Below the pieces are notes generated by a model. The model ran no database searches. It was not told the DNA's origin and saw nothing but the letters and a program-made list of their open reading frames with translations. The translations under genes were made by a program, and so were the position numbers. Positions 46,831 through 58,027 of a stretch of 64,000 nucleotides of DNA are shown here, piece after piece. The stretch comes from Cohnella kolymensis (GTDB lineage Bacteria; Bacillota; Bacilli; Paenibacillales; Paenibacillaceae): positions 46,737 through 110,736 of the forward strand of contig NZ_JXAL01000008.1 in the NCBI RefSeq assembly GCF_000829465.1. The letters run 5' to 3'. Numbering within the stretch: position 1 is the stretch's first letter; each line of letters begins with the position of its first letter.

Positions 46831-48096
46831 TCAAGGATTGATGAAAGCGGTTTGGAGCTTCGCGCGATAGACCACTTGATAGTCCAAGCCTTTGGTAATC
46901 AGGGACAGAGGAACGTAGGTTTTACCGTCTTTGCCGGCATAAGCCGGTGTCTCGACAGGCAGTGTGATGCCGTTCACCGTCATTGTCTTGGCGGCAATCG
47001 TGACGGTGACAAGCATTCCGTTCTTTGAGAACACGGCCGTCTTCGTTTTCTGGGTCCACTTCAGGTCCGCGTTCACCGCATTAGCCAAATCCCGAAGTGC
47101 GAGGAACGTGGTATTTTTCACGACAGTCGGCTTGCTCGCCAGCTCATTGCCATTCACAATAACCGAGAGCGGCACGCCGGCTGCTTTTGCCGAAGGCTTG
47201 CGATACTCCGGCCACACAGCTGCTGCGAAAGCTTCCGCCATCGCTTCGTATCCCGCCTGCTTCGGGTGAATATCGTTGCCGTCGAACAAGGTGATATAGG
47301 TATACTCGGTTTCTTTGTTTACGAATTTCTCGGACACATGCGCCACTTTCAACCGGATGTTCTCTTTGATATAATCCGCAGCCATCCGATCAAGTTGAGC
47401 GGAAAGCTTGTCGACAGCGGACTTCAACTCCGGATATAACGCGTGTGTGTCCCATAATGGAAGATATTGATCCGCCATTACGATCTGTGCGTCAGGCGCC
47501 AATTGATTCAGCAGGCGGATCATGATATCCAAATCGGCTGTATATTTATTCAATCGGGTTTCGAAGCTGTCCGCAAGTGTCTTACGCGCATCCTCAATGG
47601 ATTGGTTTGACATGGATTTGATAACATCTGCAAAGTCGTTCCCGCCGATCGTAACAACTACCAGATCCGCTTCGCGAAGTTCGGCTGAGATCTCCGGAGT
47701 GCGAGCAGCTACCGCGTCGGCTTGCTTGATGACCCGTGTGTCAAATGAGGTGAAATCCTGCAAGTCCGCCGCTTTAAGCGGCCGTCCTCCGGCTGCGCCC
47801 TGCAGCAAGTTATTCAAGCCGGGAGTTGTTAATCCCAGTACGCCATAATTTTCAAGCTCGGCGCGTCCGTGGAACAAAGCTTGCTCGTACATCCGATCGG
47901 CATAGCCGTAAGGAACGGAAGCTTCCGTCATTTTCGGCTCATAACCGACAGTTAAGGAATCTCCAAGCGCCACGATCCGATACACGTCCTTGTCGGCTGC
48001 TGCCGCCTTCTCCACCGTCCCCAAAACATTCATACATGAAAGACCGATGATAGCTGCCGTAACCGTTGCAATTAACAATTTCACTTTTTGCCGCAT
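46831..48096 (-). CDS. Secreted GDSL hydrolase with copper-amine-oxidase-like N domain
   Basis: The 421-residue protein starts at ATG 48096 behind GGGGAGGAA; a frame-open extension upstream is not supported. It has a signal peptide (to about AAAA, residue 34), then an SGNH/GDSL hydrolase with block I ALGDSLTVGY (Ser), block III TIGGNDF and block V DGNDIHP (Asp and His). At the C-terminus is a copper-amine-oxidase N-like domain (SVIVNGNELASKPTVVKNTTFLALRDLANAV to LITKGLDYQV), common in Paenibacillus wall proteins. It is likely an esterase or lipase acting at the cell surface. Confidence 0.9.
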   Translation of the reverse strand: MRQKVKLLIATVTAAIIGLSCMNVLGTVEKAAAADKDVYRIVALGDSLTVGYEPKMTEASVPYGYADRMYEQALFHGRAELENYGVLGLTTPGLNNLLQGAAGGRPLKAADLQDFTSFDTRVIKQADAVAARTPEISAELREADLVVVTIGGNDFADVIKSMSNQSIEDARKTLADSFETRLNKYTADLDIMIRLLNQLAPDAQIVMADQYLPLWDTHALYPELKSAVDKLSAQLDRMAADYIKENIRLKVAHVSEKFVNKETEYTYITLFDGNDIHPKQAGYEAMAEAFAAAVWPEYRKPSAKAAGVPLSVIVNGNELASKPTVVKNTTFLALRDLANAVNADLKWTQKTKTAVFSKNGMLVTVTIAAKTMTVNGITLPVETPAYAGKDGKTYVPLSLITKGLDYQVVYRAKLQTAFINP

Positions 48097-48386
48097 CCAC
48101 TTATTTCCTCCCCATTTTGTGCCCGTGAGTGCCCGTCGTACCAAAGAACTCTTATCGGAATCATAAAAATATTAAATTGCCATTACTCTTGCGGTGGTGT
48201 TAAAATAATATAATAACTAAAATGAATAAATATGAATATTCACTGTATTTCAGTGCATAATCATGTATTTTTCCTCCATTTTCTGGATGTTTAAGCCGTG
48301 TCTTTATTCTAGGCGATTTTGGCTGAGATTTGAAGCGTCAATTTCAACTCCGTTCAATAACTCTGCATATAGAAAGGTGCTTTTGT
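48097..48386. other. AT-rich divergent regulatory region before gltA
   Basis: Non-coding and markedly AT-rich. It contains the palindrome TGAATATTCA (48233-48242) and CACTG-TATTT-CAGTG (48241-48255), overlapping by two bases, so it may bind a regulator of the glutamate synthase gene. Promoter elements could not be fixed. Confidence 0.4.
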
Positions 48387-51300
48387 ATGAAAGAGAAGCT
48401 TCCAGGTTTGCCCCCGAAGCAGGGGCTGTATGACCCGCAATTTGAGCATGACGCCTGCGGCATGGGGTTTGTCGCTCATATCAAAGGCCTGAAATCTCAC
48501 GAAATCGTCGAACAGGCGCTGTCTCTGCTCATTAACATGGAACACCGCGGCGGGCAGGGCAGTGAGCCCAACACCGGTGACGGCGCGGGGATCATGCTGC
48601 AAATTCCACATAAATTCTTCAGCAGCGAAGCGGTCCGGATCGGATTTGCGCTGCCTGCGGAAGGTCAATATGCAGTTGGGATGACATTCCTGCCTCAGAA
48701 CGAATCCGTTCGCCGCAAGCACGAAGAGATATTTGAAGCGATCGTGGCGGAAGAAGGTCAATCCGTTCTAGGCTGGCGCACCGTTCCGACCAACGATGAG
48801 AAGCTCGGCGAAACCTCCAAGAAGGTCAAGCCTTTCGTTCGTCAGGTGTTTATTTCACGCTCCGCTGCACTTGCTGATGATATGGCGTACGAACGTAAGC
48901 TGTATGTCATTCGCAAACGCGCCGAACAAGCGATTCGTTACGCCGGCATCGAGGGAGCGGACAGCTTTTATTTGTCCAGCCTTTCCAGCAGGAAGATCGT
49001 ATATAAAGGAATGTTGACCACCGAGCAGGTGGGACATTTCTATACCGAGCTGCACAATCCCGAATTGGATACGGCGATGGCGCTTGTACATTCCCGCTTC
49101 AGCACCAACACATTCCCGAGCTGGGAGCGGGCACATCCGTTTCATTATATGATTCATAACGGCGAGATCAACACTCTGCGCGGCAACGTGAACTGGATGC
49201 ACGCCCGCCAGACGCTGTTCGCCTCCGAGCTGTTCGGCGACGATCTGGAGAAAATCAAGCCGGTCATCGCTCCGGACGGGTCCGATACGGCCATGTTCGA
49301 TAACACGTTTGAATTTATGGTTTTATCCGGCCGCTCGATGGCGCATGCAGCCATGATGATGGTGCCGGAACCCTGGCAGAACGACGAGCATATGGACGAG
49401 GACAAAAGAGCTTTCTACGAGTATCACGCATGCCTTATGGAGCCGTGGGACGGCCCGGCCGCCATGGGCTTCACCGACGGTGTTCAGATCGGCGCCGTAC
49501 TTGACCGCAACGGACTGCGTCCGGCTCGGTACTGCGTCACGAAAGACGATTTGATCGTGATGGCTTCCGAAGCCGGCGTTATCGAAATCCCTCAAGAGGA
49601 CATCGTTCTCAAGGAGCGGCTTCGTCCGGGCCGGATTCTGCTTGTCGATACGAAAGAGGGCCGGATCATTTCCGACGAAGAAGTGAAGAAGTCGATTGTA
49701 ACCGAGCACCCTTATCGGGAGTGGCTGAACGATCATCTGGTGGATCTTGAAGAGCTGCCGGATGCTGTGGAGCTGCCTGAGCCGAACCATGCTACCGTTC
49801 AGCAGCGGCAGCAAGCCTTCGGATACACTTTCGAGGATATCCGCAAAGTGATGGAGCCGATGGCGTTGACCGGCGTTGAACCGCTCGCGTCCATGGGCTA
49901 TGACTCTCCGCTCGCAGTGCTTTCCGAGAAGCCTCAGCGGCTTTTCAACTATTTCAAGCAAATGTTTGCGCAAGTAACGAACCCGCCGATCGATGCGATC
50001 CGGGAAGAGATCGTTACTTCAACCTATACGACTGTCGGACCTGAGCGCAATTTGCTTAATCCGGAACCGGAGAGCTGCCGCCAGATCCGTCTGTACTCTC
50101 CGGTTCTATCGAATGAGGATTTCGCCAAGCTTCGCCATGTTCACCGTCCGGGCTTCAAATCCATCACGCTGCCGATCTTCTTCCCGGCGGACAACGGAGA
50201 ATGGGGCCTGCGCGACGCGCTGACACAGCTTTGCGAAGCGGCGGACCGCGTCATTTCCAAAGGCCATAACATTCTGATCCTGTCGGACCGGGGAGCGGAC
50301 GAAGATAATGCGGCGATACCGTCGCTGCTTGCGGTGTCCACTTTGCACCACCATCTGATCCGTCAAGGCAGCCGGACGAAGGTCAGCATCCTGCTGGAAT
50401 CGGGAGAGCCGCGTGAGGTGCATCATTTCGCTCTGCTTATCGGTTACGGTGTCAGCGCAGTGAACCCTTACCTGGCATTCGAAACATTGGATGACCTGAT
50501 TCGTGAAGGCATGCTGCGCAACATCACACATGAGAAAGCGGTCAAAAACTTTATTAAAGCCTCCACCAAAGGCGTTGTGAAAATTCTGTCCAAAATGGGG
50601 ATTTCCACAATCCAGTCTTACCGGGGAGCACAAATATTCGAGGCGATCGGACTGAATTCCGACGTGATCGATCAATACTTTACCTGGACGCCATCCCGGA
50701 TCGGCGGCGTAGGCCTTGACGTCATCGCCTCCGAATCGCTTGCGGCTCACCGCCGCGCCTTCTCCAAGCAGGAAGGAGCCGATCTCGAACTGGATTCCGG
50801 CGGCGACTATCAATGGCGTAAAGACGGGGAAGACCATCTGTTCAATCCGAAGACCATTCATACGCTGCAGATGGCTACACGTACGAATAACTACGACACT
50901 TTTAAAAAGTACTCCGCTCTTGTGCAAGGTGAATACGAGAGTGTACGGAATCTTCGTTCTCTGTTGGAGTTCAAGTTGGATCAGCCGCCTGTTCCGATTG
51001 AAGAAGTGGAATCCGTAGAGTCCATCGTGAAAAGGTTCAAAACCGGAGCCATGTCCTTCGGTTCGATCAGTAAAGAAGCGCATGAAGCGCTTGCCATCGC
51101 GATGAACCGCATCGGAGGCAAGTCGAACTCGGGCGAAGGCGGGGAAGATTTCCGCCGCTTCATTCCCGATGCGAACGGCGATTGGCGCCGCAGCGCAATC
51201 AAACAGGTCGCATCCGGCCGGTTCGGAGTGACGAGCTACTATCTGAGCAATGCCGATGAGATCCAGATCAAGATGGCGCAAGGCGCGAAACCAGGGGAAG

Positions 51301-52991
51301 GCGGTCAGCTGCCGGGACGCAAAGTGTACCCTTGGGTAGCCGAAGTTCGCGGTTCGACTCCGGGTGTCGGCCTGATTTCGCCGCCTCCGCACCACGATAT
51401 TTATTCCATTGAGGATCTGGCGGAGCTGATCCATGATCTCAAGAACGCGAATCCGCGCGCGCGGATCAACGTCAAGCTGGTTTCGGAAGTGGGCGTCGGC
51501 ACAATCGCTGCCGGTGTGGCCAAAGGCCGCGCCGATGTCATTCTGGTAAGCGGATATGACGGCGGGACGGGAGCCTCGCCGATCGGTTCGATCCGGCATG
51601 CCGGATTGCCGTGGGAGCTTGGACTTGCCGAGACCCATCAGACCTTGATCCTCAACAATCTGCGCGACCGGGTTGTCGTGGAGACTGACGGCAAGATGAT
51701 GACAGGACGCGATCTGGCGGTCGCCGCCCTGCTCGGCGCCGAAGAGTTCGGTTTTTCTACCGCTCCGCTCGTTACCGTAGGCTGTATCATGATGCGGGTA
51801 TGTCATCTGGACACTTGTCCGGTCGGCGTTGCGACGCAAAACCCCGAGCTCCGCAAGAAATATATGGGCGACCCGGCTCATGTCGTAAACTTTATGTATT
51901 TCGTCGCGCAAGAGCTGCGTGAAATTATGGCGCAAATGGGCTTCCGCACCGTACAAGAGATGGTGGGACGCGTAGACCGTCTGGAAACCAAAAAGGCGAT
52001 CAAGCATTACAAAATGCAAGGAATCGATTTGACTCCTCTGCTTCATATGCCGGAGCTGCCGGAAGGTTCTTTCCGCTACAATGCGAAAGGACAGAACCAT
52101 GGTCTGGAAGATTCGCTTGATATGCAGTCTCTGCTGCAAGCCGCGGCTCCGGCCTTGGATAGCCGGCAGCAGGTCAAAGCAAGCTTCCCGGTCAAGAATA
52201 CGAATCGTGTTGTCGGTACGATTCTCGGTCATGAAGTGACGAGCCGGTACGGTAAGGACGGCTTGCCGGAGGATACGATCGATTTCCAATTCGTAGGAAC
52301 GGCCGGTCAAAGCTTCGGTGCATTCGTACCGAAGGGGATCACCCTGAAGCTTGAAGGTGAAGCCAACGACTACGTGGGCAAAGGGCTGTCCGGCGGTAAA
52401 ATCGCCATCTACCCTTCACCGAAGGCGACCTTCAAAGCAGACGAGAATATTATTATCGGGAACACTGCCTTCTACGGCGGGACTTCCGGCGAAGCTTATA
52501 TTTCCGGCGTTGCAGGGGAAAGATTCGCAGTGCGGAACAGCGGCGTGAAAGTCGTCGTCGAGGGCGTCGGCGATCATGGCTGCGAATATATGACAGGCGG
52601 ACGTGTTGTCGTCTTGGGCCGGACCGGCCGCAATTTCGCAGCGGGCATGTCGGGCGGAGTCGCCTATGTCATTGATTGGGACGGCAAGTTCGTCGACCGG
52701 TGCAATTTCGAGATGGTCGCATTAGAACGGCTTGAAGACGATGTTGAAGCCGCGGACGTACGGGCGATGATCGAGAGACACGTCCAATACACGAACAGCG
52801 ATCTCGGACGTTCCGTCCTGCAGGACTGGGACCGCATCCGGGCGAAATTCGTGAAAGTCATCGCGAAAGATTACAAACGGATGATGGAGCAAATCGCGAA
52901 GGTGGAAGCCAAAGGTTTAAGCGGCGACCAAGCGCTGCTGGCCGCGTTCGAGGCGAATATGCGGGACTTGTCCCGCGTTAGCGGCAATTAA
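48387..52991 (+). CDS. gltA: Glutamate synthase (NADPH) large subunit
   Basis: The protein has 1,534 residues. In order: a class II glutamine amidotransferase domain whose mature end is Cys in [10 protein letters not shown] (short propeptide before it); a central domain; the FMN-binding synthase domain ([37 protein letters not shown]); the [3Fe-4S] motif [15 protein letters not shown]; and the C-terminal beta-helix ([21 protein letters not shown]). It makes two glutamates from glutamine and 2-oxoglutarate. The small subunit gene is not next to it: a terminator follows directly. I start at ATG 48387, where GAAAGGTG lies upstream. Despite its length it has no frameshift. Confidence 0.97.
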   Translation: MKEKLPGLPPKQGLYDPQFEHDACGMGFVAHIKGLKSHEIVEQALSLLINMEHRGGQGSEPNTGDGAGIMLQIPHKFFSSEAVRIGFALPAEGQYAVGMTFLPQNESVRRKHEEIFEAIVAEEGQSVLGWRTVPTNDEKLGETSKKVKPFVRQVFISRSAALADDMAYERKLYVIRKRAEQAIRYAGIEGADSFYLSSLSSRKIVYKGMLTTEQVGHFYTELHNPELDTAMALVHSRFSTNTFPSWERAHPFHYMIHNGEINTLRGNVNWMHARQTLFASELFGDDLEKIKPVIAPDGSDTAMFDNTFEFMVLSGRSMAHAAMMMVPEPWQNDEHMDEDKRAFYEYHACLMEPWDGPAAMGFTDGVQIGAVLDRNGLRPARYCVTKDDLIVMASEAGVIEIPQEDIVLKERLRPGRILLVDTKEGRIISDEEVKKSIVTEHPYREWLNDHLVDLEELPDAVELPEPNHATVQQRQQAFGYTFEDIRKVMEPMALTGVEPLASMGYDSPLAVLSEKPQRLFNYFKQMFAQVTNPPIDAIREEIVTSTYTTVGPERNLLNPEPESCRQIRLYSPVLSNEDFAKLRHVHRPGFKSITLPIFFPADNGEWGLRDALTQLCEAADRVISKGHNILILSDRGADEDNAAIPSLLAVSTLHHHLIRQGSRTKVSILLESGEPREVHHFALLIGYGVSAVNPYLAFETLDDLIREGMLRNITHEKAVKNFIKASTKGVVKILSKMGISTIQSYRGAQIFEAIGLNSDVIDQYFTWTPSRIGGVGLDVIASESLAAHRRAFSKQEGADLELDSGGDYQWRKDGEDHLFNPKTIHTLQMATRTNNYDTFKKYSALVQGEYESVRNLRSLLEFKLDQPPVPIEEVESVESIVKRFKTGAMSFGSISKEAHEALAIAMNRIGGKSNSGEGGEDFRRFIPDANGDWRRSAIKQVASGRFGVTSYYLSNADEIQIKMAQGAKPGEGGQLPGRKVYPWVAEVRGSTPGVGLISPPPHHDIYSIEDLAELIHDLKNANPRARINVKLVSEVGVGTIAAGVAKGRADVILVSGYDGGTGASPIGSIRHAGLPWELGLAETHQTLILNNLRDRVVVETDGKMMTGRDLAVAALLGAEEFGFSTAPLVTVGCIMMRVCHLDTCPVGVATQNPELRKKYMGDPAHVVNFMYFVAQELREIMAQMGFRTVQEMVGRVDRLETKKAIKHYKMQGIDLTPLLHMPELPEGSFRYNAKGQNHGLEDSLDMQSLLQAAAPALDSRQQVKASFPVKNTNRVVGTILGHEVTSRYGKDGLPEDTIDFQFVGTAGQSFGAFVPKGITLKLEGEANDYVGKGLSGGKIAIYPSPKATFKADENIIIGNTAFYGGTSGEAYISGVAGERFAVRNSGVKVVVEGVGDHGCEYMTGGRVVVLGRTGRNFAAGMSGGVAYVIDWDGKFVDRCNFEMVALERLEDDVEAADVRAMIERHVQYTNSDLGRSVLQDWDRIRAKFVKVIAKDYKRMMEQIAKVEAKGLSGDQALLAAFEANMRDLSRVSGN

Positions 52992-53007
52992 TCGGTCATA
53001 GTTGCAC

Positions 53008-53045
53008 AAAATCCCGTGAACCTAGTGTTCACGGGATTTTTTTAC
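53008..53045 (+). terminator. Terminator after gltA
   Basis: AAAATCCCGTGAAC, loop CTAGT, GTTCACGGGATTTT, followed by more T. Confidence 0.9.
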
Positions 53046-53223
53046 GTTTCTTCACGTTCAATACCATTTTAAAGGTGTTTTTTGAAATATTTGGGTATTT
53101 CGACAAATGTTCTGAATAAATAATGCAGACATGGCTCCATTGCTCGACAACGTCTGCGAGCCCATTACCCTATAATCAGCTTAATGAAACATTCAAGAAA
53201 AGAAGGAGTGTCTGACCGCGCTC

Positions 53224-53384
53224 ATGGAGAGGGATACAGGGATCGGAACCAAGGAAATCAAACAACCGTTGGAAATTGACATTCGAAAAATATTGGAGCA
53301 GCTGGGCATACAAATGGAGAAGTGGCCGGATGAGTTCAAGAAACCGCCTCAATGTTTATCATGAAGCGCGCAGAGAATATATAA
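53224..53384 (+). CDS. Small hypothetical protein (about 53 aa), possible frameshift
   Basis: The frame starts MERDTGIGTKEIKQPLEID. As read it ends at 53364 after 46 residues with a poor tail. If one base is missing near 53339, as at many sites here, it continues WPDEFKETASMFIMKRAENI and stops at 53384, right at the terminator, which looks more natural. The ribosome site AAGGAG is about 18 bases upstream, long for an ATG start, so a non-ATG start may be used. No family is recognised. The product is likely a pair of helices. Confidence 0.4.
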
Positions 53385-53432
53385 AAAACCTCCGAGGTTG
53401 CGGCGCTGAGCGCCATCCAGCGAGGTTTTTTG
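53383..53432. terminator. Bidirectional terminator
   Basis: AAAAAACCTC and GAGGTTTTTT enclose a second stem GGCGCTGAGCGCC. The A and T runs on both sides serve the small gene and the convergent XRE gene. Confidence 0.8.
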
Positions 53433-53444
53433 TTTCTTCGAGGA

Positions 53445-53816
53445 TTACGGGTTCATATTGCGTTCCGCCCGCACGAATGCGATAAATCTGCGGGCTTCAT
53501 CCGCGGTTAATTTCCGGCCGTCGATCGTGAGTGAGAAGCGTTCCAACAATTCGGTATCCGACAATTCCAATTCGTCCGTGAACTGACGCACATCCGAGTC
53601 TAAAGTGACGCTCGTCTCGTTGGTTCTTCCAACCAGATAGTCTAATGAAACATGAAACAGGTCAGCCACTTTGGATAGCGTCTCCGTATCCGGTTCCCTG
53701 CGATTCTTTTCATAATGGGACAAAGCTGCCCGCGAGATTCCAAGAGCAGAGGCGAGTTCTTCTTGTGTCAAATGCCGTTGACCCCGAAGGAATGCAATAC
53801 GGCTGCCGATATTCAT
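53445..53816 (-). CDS. XRE-family repressor (SinR/AnsR-like)
   Basis: The 123-residue protein has an N-terminal Cro/CI helix-turn-helix (IAFLRGQRHLTQEELASALGISRAALSHYEKNRREPDTETLSKVADLF) and a C-terminal region ending TADEARRFIAFVRAERN, which suggests a dimerisation helix. There is no peptidase or signal-binding domain. The ATG has a moderate GGAGG site. The target is unknown. The neighbours, a small protein and a PilZ-like gene, do not point to a clear pathway. Confidence 0.85.
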   Translation of the reverse strand: MNIGSRIAFLRGQRHLTQEELASALGISRAALSHYEKNRREPDTETLSKVADLFHVSLDYLVGRTNETSVTLDSDVRQFTDELELSDTELLERFSLTIDGRKLTADEARRFIAFVRAERNMNP

Positions 53817-54006
53817 AGGCTACCTCCGAAGGTTTCTGTTGTCTTCATCATAATATGGATATAGAAGAATTGCATTCTTTGATACGAAATGTCGCTAATC
53901 CACATTCTATATTATGCTATCCAACGTTCCAACATAGACCAAACGCCCAAATTTTCTTAATCCTACGAAAAAACTGATACCCTGTGTATCTTTGGAGCCG
54001 GTGACT

Positions 54007-54465
54007 ATGAAAAGAGACTCACTAGGAAACCAAGCGGAACAGAGCGATTTTAACATTCATATCTCCCTGTTTGCCGATCTGTCCATGTACCGGGTTAAGG
54101 ATAGACAGGTGGACAGCGGTTCTCAGCGTGTGCTTATGACCCACGTTAACTTCAGCGGCTGTCAATTTCGGACTCATCTTGAGATTCCCGCGCGAACGGA
54201 TGTGCAGTGGGTTTTGAAGGCGAAATTGGGACATTACACCACTGCGCTTAAGGCTATTATTGTAAGCGGGATACAGGAAGACGGGCTATTCAGATATGAA
54301 GCCAGCTGGAAAATGACCGCCGCAGAACGGTATTCCTATCAGGTCAGGTTAAACGAGTATTTGCAGACGATGCTTATCTCCAGTCCTGACATTCTGGCTT
54401 TTTACAGGCGAATATCCGAACGATATGTTTTCGGAGGCTTCCGGCAATTTGACGTCAGCTCATAG
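54007..54465 (+). CDS. Hypothetical protein, possibly a divergent PilZ-like domain
   Basis: The 152-residue protein contains RVLMTHVNFSGCQFRTHLEIPARTDVQW, which recalls the N/DxSxxG turn of PilZ c-di-GMP receptors but lacks the clear RxxxR motif and the final G. It is rich in beta-strand pattern, then helical at the end (YLQTMLISSPDILAFYRRI). I start at ATG 54007 after GGAG at 53994. An alternative TTG at 53992 lacks a ribosome site. A small Cys-rich protein gene follows after 9 bases, so the two form an operon. Confidence 0.6.
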   Translation: MKRDSLGNQAEQSDFNIHISLFADLSMYRVKDRQVDSGSQRVLMTHVNFSGCQFRTHLEIPARTDVQWVLKAKLGHYTTALKAIIVSGIQEDGLFRYEASWKMTAAERYSYQVRLNEYLQTMLISSPDILAFYRRISERYVFGGFRQFDVSS

Positions 54466-54474
54466 GAGGGCATC

Positions 54475-54624
54475 ATGGACAAAAGGCACGCGCACCGGTT
54501 TTACTGTGTTAAATGCAGCCAGTTAAAGCCGGTTGAACACGCAGGAATATTATTTCGCACGGGCTTCTACCGGGTTAACTATCCACTCGGATTCTGCGGG
54601 CATTGTGCGAACCTATCTAAATAA
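54475..54624 (+). CDS. Small zinc-ribbon-like protein (49 aa)
   Basis: The frame MDKRHAHRFYCVKCSQLK ... GFCGHCANLSK has two CxxC pairs (CVKC and CGHC) about 32 residues apart, the classic layout of a zinc ribbon. AGGAGGG is seven bases before the ATG. The gene is short and very basic at the start, so it may bind nucleic acid or a protein partner. It is likely cotranslated with the PilZ-like gene ahead of it. Confidence 0.7.
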   Translation: MDKRHAHRFYCVKCSQLKPVEHAGILFRTGFYRVNYPLGFCGHCANLSK

Positions 54625-54705
54625 AATTTAACTAAATATTCGGATTTCCGGCAGGCGATTAAGTATAATAGGGTTGTTGTTCAATCTATAGACGGAGGGA
54701 AGCTT

Positions 54706-55626
54706 ATGTCAGAGGCTCCCGTCGTTCGCCTGCAGAACGTTACGAAAGTGATCGGCAAGCGAACGATTATCGACCGTGTGTCCTTTGAGGTGCACCCGGG
54801 CGAAGTATATGGTTTTCTCGGTCCGAACGGATCCGGGAAAACAACAACCATTCGTATGATTGTCGGTCTGATGGGAATGACCGCAGGAGATATTCACATC
54901 GCGGGTCACAGTGTTCGTACTGCATTTCCTAAAGCGATTCTGAATGTAGGCGCGATTGTGGAAAATCCGGAAATGTACAAGTTTCTGACCGGCTATCAGA
55001 ATCTGCTTCATTATGCCCGCATGAATCCGACGATCAGCAAACAGCGTATCGAAGAGGTTGTGGAACTTGTAGGTTTGAAAGGCCGCATTCATGACAAGGT
55101 GAAGAAGTACTCTCTCGGCATGAGACAGCGTCTTGGAGTCGCTCAAGCGGTCATGCACCGTCCTAAGCTGCTTGTGCTGGACGAGCCGACCAACGGACTC
55201 GATCCCGCGGGCATTCGCGAGCTGCGGGATTATTTGCGGCGTTTGGCGCAGGATGAAGGAACGGCGGTGCTCGTGTCTTCTCACTTGTTGTCCGAGATGG
55301 AATTGATGTGTGATCGTGTGGCGATTCTGCAAAACGGCCAAATCATCGACGTTCGTTCCTTGCACGGACAGAGCGGCGGCATTGCCGCAGCAGAGGAAGT
55401 GTTGTTCGACGTCGATCGGCCGGAGGCAGCCATTGCAATCCTGCAGGGTGCAGGTTCGGCGAAGATCGTCGACGGCTTGTTGGCGGTCGCCGCAGATCGC
55501 CACGCCATCGCATCTATAAACCGCCGTCTGGTCGAGGCGGGAATTCAAGTTTATGGAATTCGGGTCAAAGTCAAATCGCTGGAAGACCAATTCCTCGAAG
55601 TGACGGGGAGTGAGACCAATGGCTGA
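54706..55626 (+). CDS. ABC transporter ATP-binding protein (BcrA/CcmA-like)
   Basis: The 306-residue protein has Walker A GPNGSGKTT, signature YSLGMRQRLG, Walker B LLVLDEPTNGLDP and the H-loop VLVSSHLLSEM, followed by the C-terminal domain typical of ABC-2 exporters. GGAGGG precedes the ATG. It overlaps the permease gene by 8 bases. Such pairs export lipids, antibiotics or peptides, and the sequence does not identify which. Confidence 0.93.
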   Translation: MSEAPVVRLQNVTKVIGKRTIIDRVSFEVHPGEVYGFLGPNGSGKTTTIRMIVGLMGMTAGDIHIAGHSVRTAFPKAILNVGAIVENPEMYKFLTGYQNLLHYARMNPTISKQRIEEVVELVGLKGRIHDKVKKYSLGMRQRLGVAQAVMHRPKLLVLDEPTNGLDPAGIRELRDYLRRLAQDEGTAVLVSSHLLSEMELMCDRVAILQNGQIIDVRSLHGQSGGIAAAEEVLFDVDRPEAAIAILQGAGSAKIVDGLLAVAADRHAIASINRRLVEAGIQVYGIRVKVKSLEDQFLEVTGSETNG

Positions 55627-56401
55627 CTTTTGGAGACTGATACAGAACGAGAATATGAAGATCTACCGCCGCTTGCGTTCGTGGGTAATGTTTGGATTTA
55701 TCGTCTTCCTGCCCCCGCTGATCTCATTGTTAATCAATTTCGCCGGCCCGGGAATCGAAATAACCGCCTGGGAAGCCATGCAGACGGAATCCGTCGTGCT
55801 ATTCATCCTTATCACTATATTTACGGTTGTCATAGCCGCCGAGGCCGTTGCCGGTGAATTCACTTGGGGTACCATTAAACTGCTGTTAATCCGGCCTTGG
55901 AGCCGCTCGGCGATCTTGTTGTCCAAATATTTATCCACGCTGCTATTTGCTTTGTTCTTTACGGTGACCGCTTTTATCGTTACTTTGCTGGTGAACCTGG
56001 CCATATTCGGATCTGCCGGGACTCCGGCCGCCGAAACTTCGCCTGTAGCGGATATGGGAACGTACTATTTACTCAAGTTTATCAGCTTGATTGTCATCGT
56101 CACCTTCGGCTTCATGCTGTCCTCCGTTTTTCGCAGCAACGGTCTGGCTATCGGCTTGTCTATCTTCCTTCTATTGTCGGGCACTATTATTACAAACGTC
56201 TTCTCGATGGTGGATAAGGCGTGGGTGAAATACGTCATCTTCATGCACCTGGATCTCAATTCTTACATGCATGGAGGACAGGGCATGATCCCGAGCTATC
56301 CGACAACGCTGGGTTTCTCTCTGGCGGTGCTGGCGGGCTACTTTATCCTGTTTAACCTTATCTCATGGACGGTTTTCCGCAAACGGGATGTAACGGCTTA
56401 A
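55619..56401 (+). CDS. ABC-2 type permease
   Basis: The 260-residue protein has six predicted membrane helices and the ABC-2 layout (FWRLIQNENMKIYRRLRSWVM, TWGTIKLLLIRPWSRSAILLSKYLS). I choose ATG 55619 because GGGGAG precedes it; the start lies inside the end of the ATPase gene. The pair is a complete exporter. No regulator or kinase gene is adjacent, so bacitracin-type control is not indicated. Confidence 0.88.
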   Translation: MADFWRLIQNENMKIYRRLRSWVMFGFIVFLPPLISLLINFAGPGIEITAWEAMQTESVVLFILITIFTVVIAAEAVAGEFTWGTIKLLLIRPWSRSAILLSKYLSTLLFALFFTVTAFIVTLLVNLAIFGSAGTPAAETSPVADMGTYYLLKFISLIVIVTFGFMLSSVFRSNGLAIGLSIFLLLSGTIITNVFSMVDKAWVKYVIFMHLDLNSYMHGGQGMIPSYPTTLGFSLAVLAGYFILFNLISWTVFRKRDVTA

Positions 56402-56424
56402 CCTTTCTCAGATATGATTCACGG

Positions 56425-56466
56425 AAGCGATGCAGCTGCGGGATAAGCCCGCGTGCATCGCTTTTG
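56425..56466 (+). terminator. Terminator after ABC exporter
   Basis: AAGCGATGCA and TGCATCGCTT enclose GCGGG/CCCGC, followed by TTGTC. Confidence 0.75.
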
Positions 56467-56589
56467 TCATGGAATGGGAACCCTGATTCTAGACCATCGC
56501 GTTGGGTAATGATGATATAATCAACACGTCACGCGGCACTGCGTGGTTTCGTTATCGGATAAGCATCGGTAAACGTCGGAGGTACATCA

Positions 56590-58022
56590 ATGATCCTGCT
56601 ATGGACAAGCATCTTACTCTTTACTTTTATCTTTCAAGCCGCAACTATTTTACTGCTGGAGTTTCGCAGGCCGGCTCATGCGACGGCGTGGCTTTTCATC
56701 CTGTTTCTGTTTCCGGTTGTAGGCTTCATCCTCTATTATTTTCTGGCGCAAGAATGGCGCCGCAGACGCACCACACGCCGCCGCGGAAGCGCAGACCAGA
56801 AGCGTCACAAGGAGCTGCTGGCCAAAAGCAGTATTATCGACAGTCCCGAACATATGCCCGTTCCGGAATTTCGGCTTCAAGAGCGGCTGTTCCGGTCGCT
56901 GATCAAAGGCGGGCATCTGCCCATTTCCGGCAGGAACCACACAGAGATCTACAACAACGGCGAAGAAACTTACTCTTCCATGCTCAAGGTGATTCGGGAA
57001 GCGAGACATCATGTGCATATGGCGACTTATATCCTTCGGGATGATGCGACAGGACGGATTTTCCAGGAGGCTTTAATCGAGAAGGTGAAGGAAGGCGTGC
57101 AGGTCAGGCTTCTGTATGATGGAATCGGCAGTATTAAATTGAATAACAATTTTCTCCGGGTTTTGCAGGAAGGCGGTGTGTGCCACGCCTGTTTCTTCCC
57201 GCTGAGGCCTGCCTTTTTGAAAAAGCGGATGAATTACCGGAATCACCGGAAAATTCTTGTCGTGGATGGGTTAAAGGGGTTTATCGGAGGCATTAATGTC
57301 GGAGATGAGTATATCGGCAAAAACCAAAGGCTTGGCTATTGGCGTGACACTCATATGATGATTCAGGGTGACGCGGTCTATCGGCTGCAAGAGGTTTTTC
57401 TGAAAGATTGGGAGCTTGCGACAGGCGAAAAGTTGGACAGCCCGGGGTACTTTCCTCCGCATGAATGTGCCGGTGGGGAGCCTGTGCAAATCGTTCCGGC
57501 CGGCCCGAATCGCCTAGGCGATGCGATTCATGACGCCGTATACGCCATGATGTCTTCCGCCAATGAACGAATCTGGCTGACATCGCCATATTTCATTCCC
57601 AGCGCCAGTGTCGCCATGGCGCTGCATGACGCCGCGATGAGCGGATTGGATGTAAGAATCATTGTTCCCTATGTGCCGGATACGTGGATTGTCCATTATG
57701 CCACGCTGTCTTACGTGGAAGAGATGCTCAGGTCCGGGGTGAAGGTGTGGCAGTATAAGAAGGGCTTCATTCATGCGAAAACATTAATCATAGACTCTGT
57801 GATCGGCGTTGTCGGCTCGGCAAACATGGATCTGCGGAGCTTTTTCAGCAACTTCGAGGTGAATGCTCATCTGTACGACCCGAAGCCATCCGGCGGTTAG
57901 AGAAAGATTTTCTGCAGGATTTGAAAGACAGCGAGCAGATTGACTGGAAAAACTTTTCCAGACGTCCGCGGCAGCAGAAGGTGAAGGAAGCGATGGCACG
58001 CCTGCTGTCACCGCTATTGTAG
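56590..58022 (+). CDS. cls: Cardiolipin synthase, one frameshift near the end
   Basis: The protein has two N-terminal membrane helices and two phospholipase-D motifs: NHRKILVVDG with GGINVGDEY, and HAKTLIIDS with GSANMDLRSF. One base is missing near 57880, where DPKPSGG stop replaces DPEAIRRLEKDFLQDLKD. Restoring it gives 477 residues ending MARLLSPLL, the normal length and end of ClsA-type enzymes. It condenses two phosphatidylglycerols. GGAGG is placed before ATG 56590. The gene ends just before the convergent ligD gene. Confidence 0.92.
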
Positions 58023-58027
58023 GCCCA

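Noticed and set aside
50106..52310. A 734-codon open frame on the minus strand
   Set aside because: It lies wholly inside the gltA coding region, has no ribosome site or recognisable domain, and its composition follows the codon pattern of gltA.
56502..57044. Plus-strand frame overlapping the cls start
   Set aside because: It is in another frame of the cardiolipin synthase gene and has no family resemblance.
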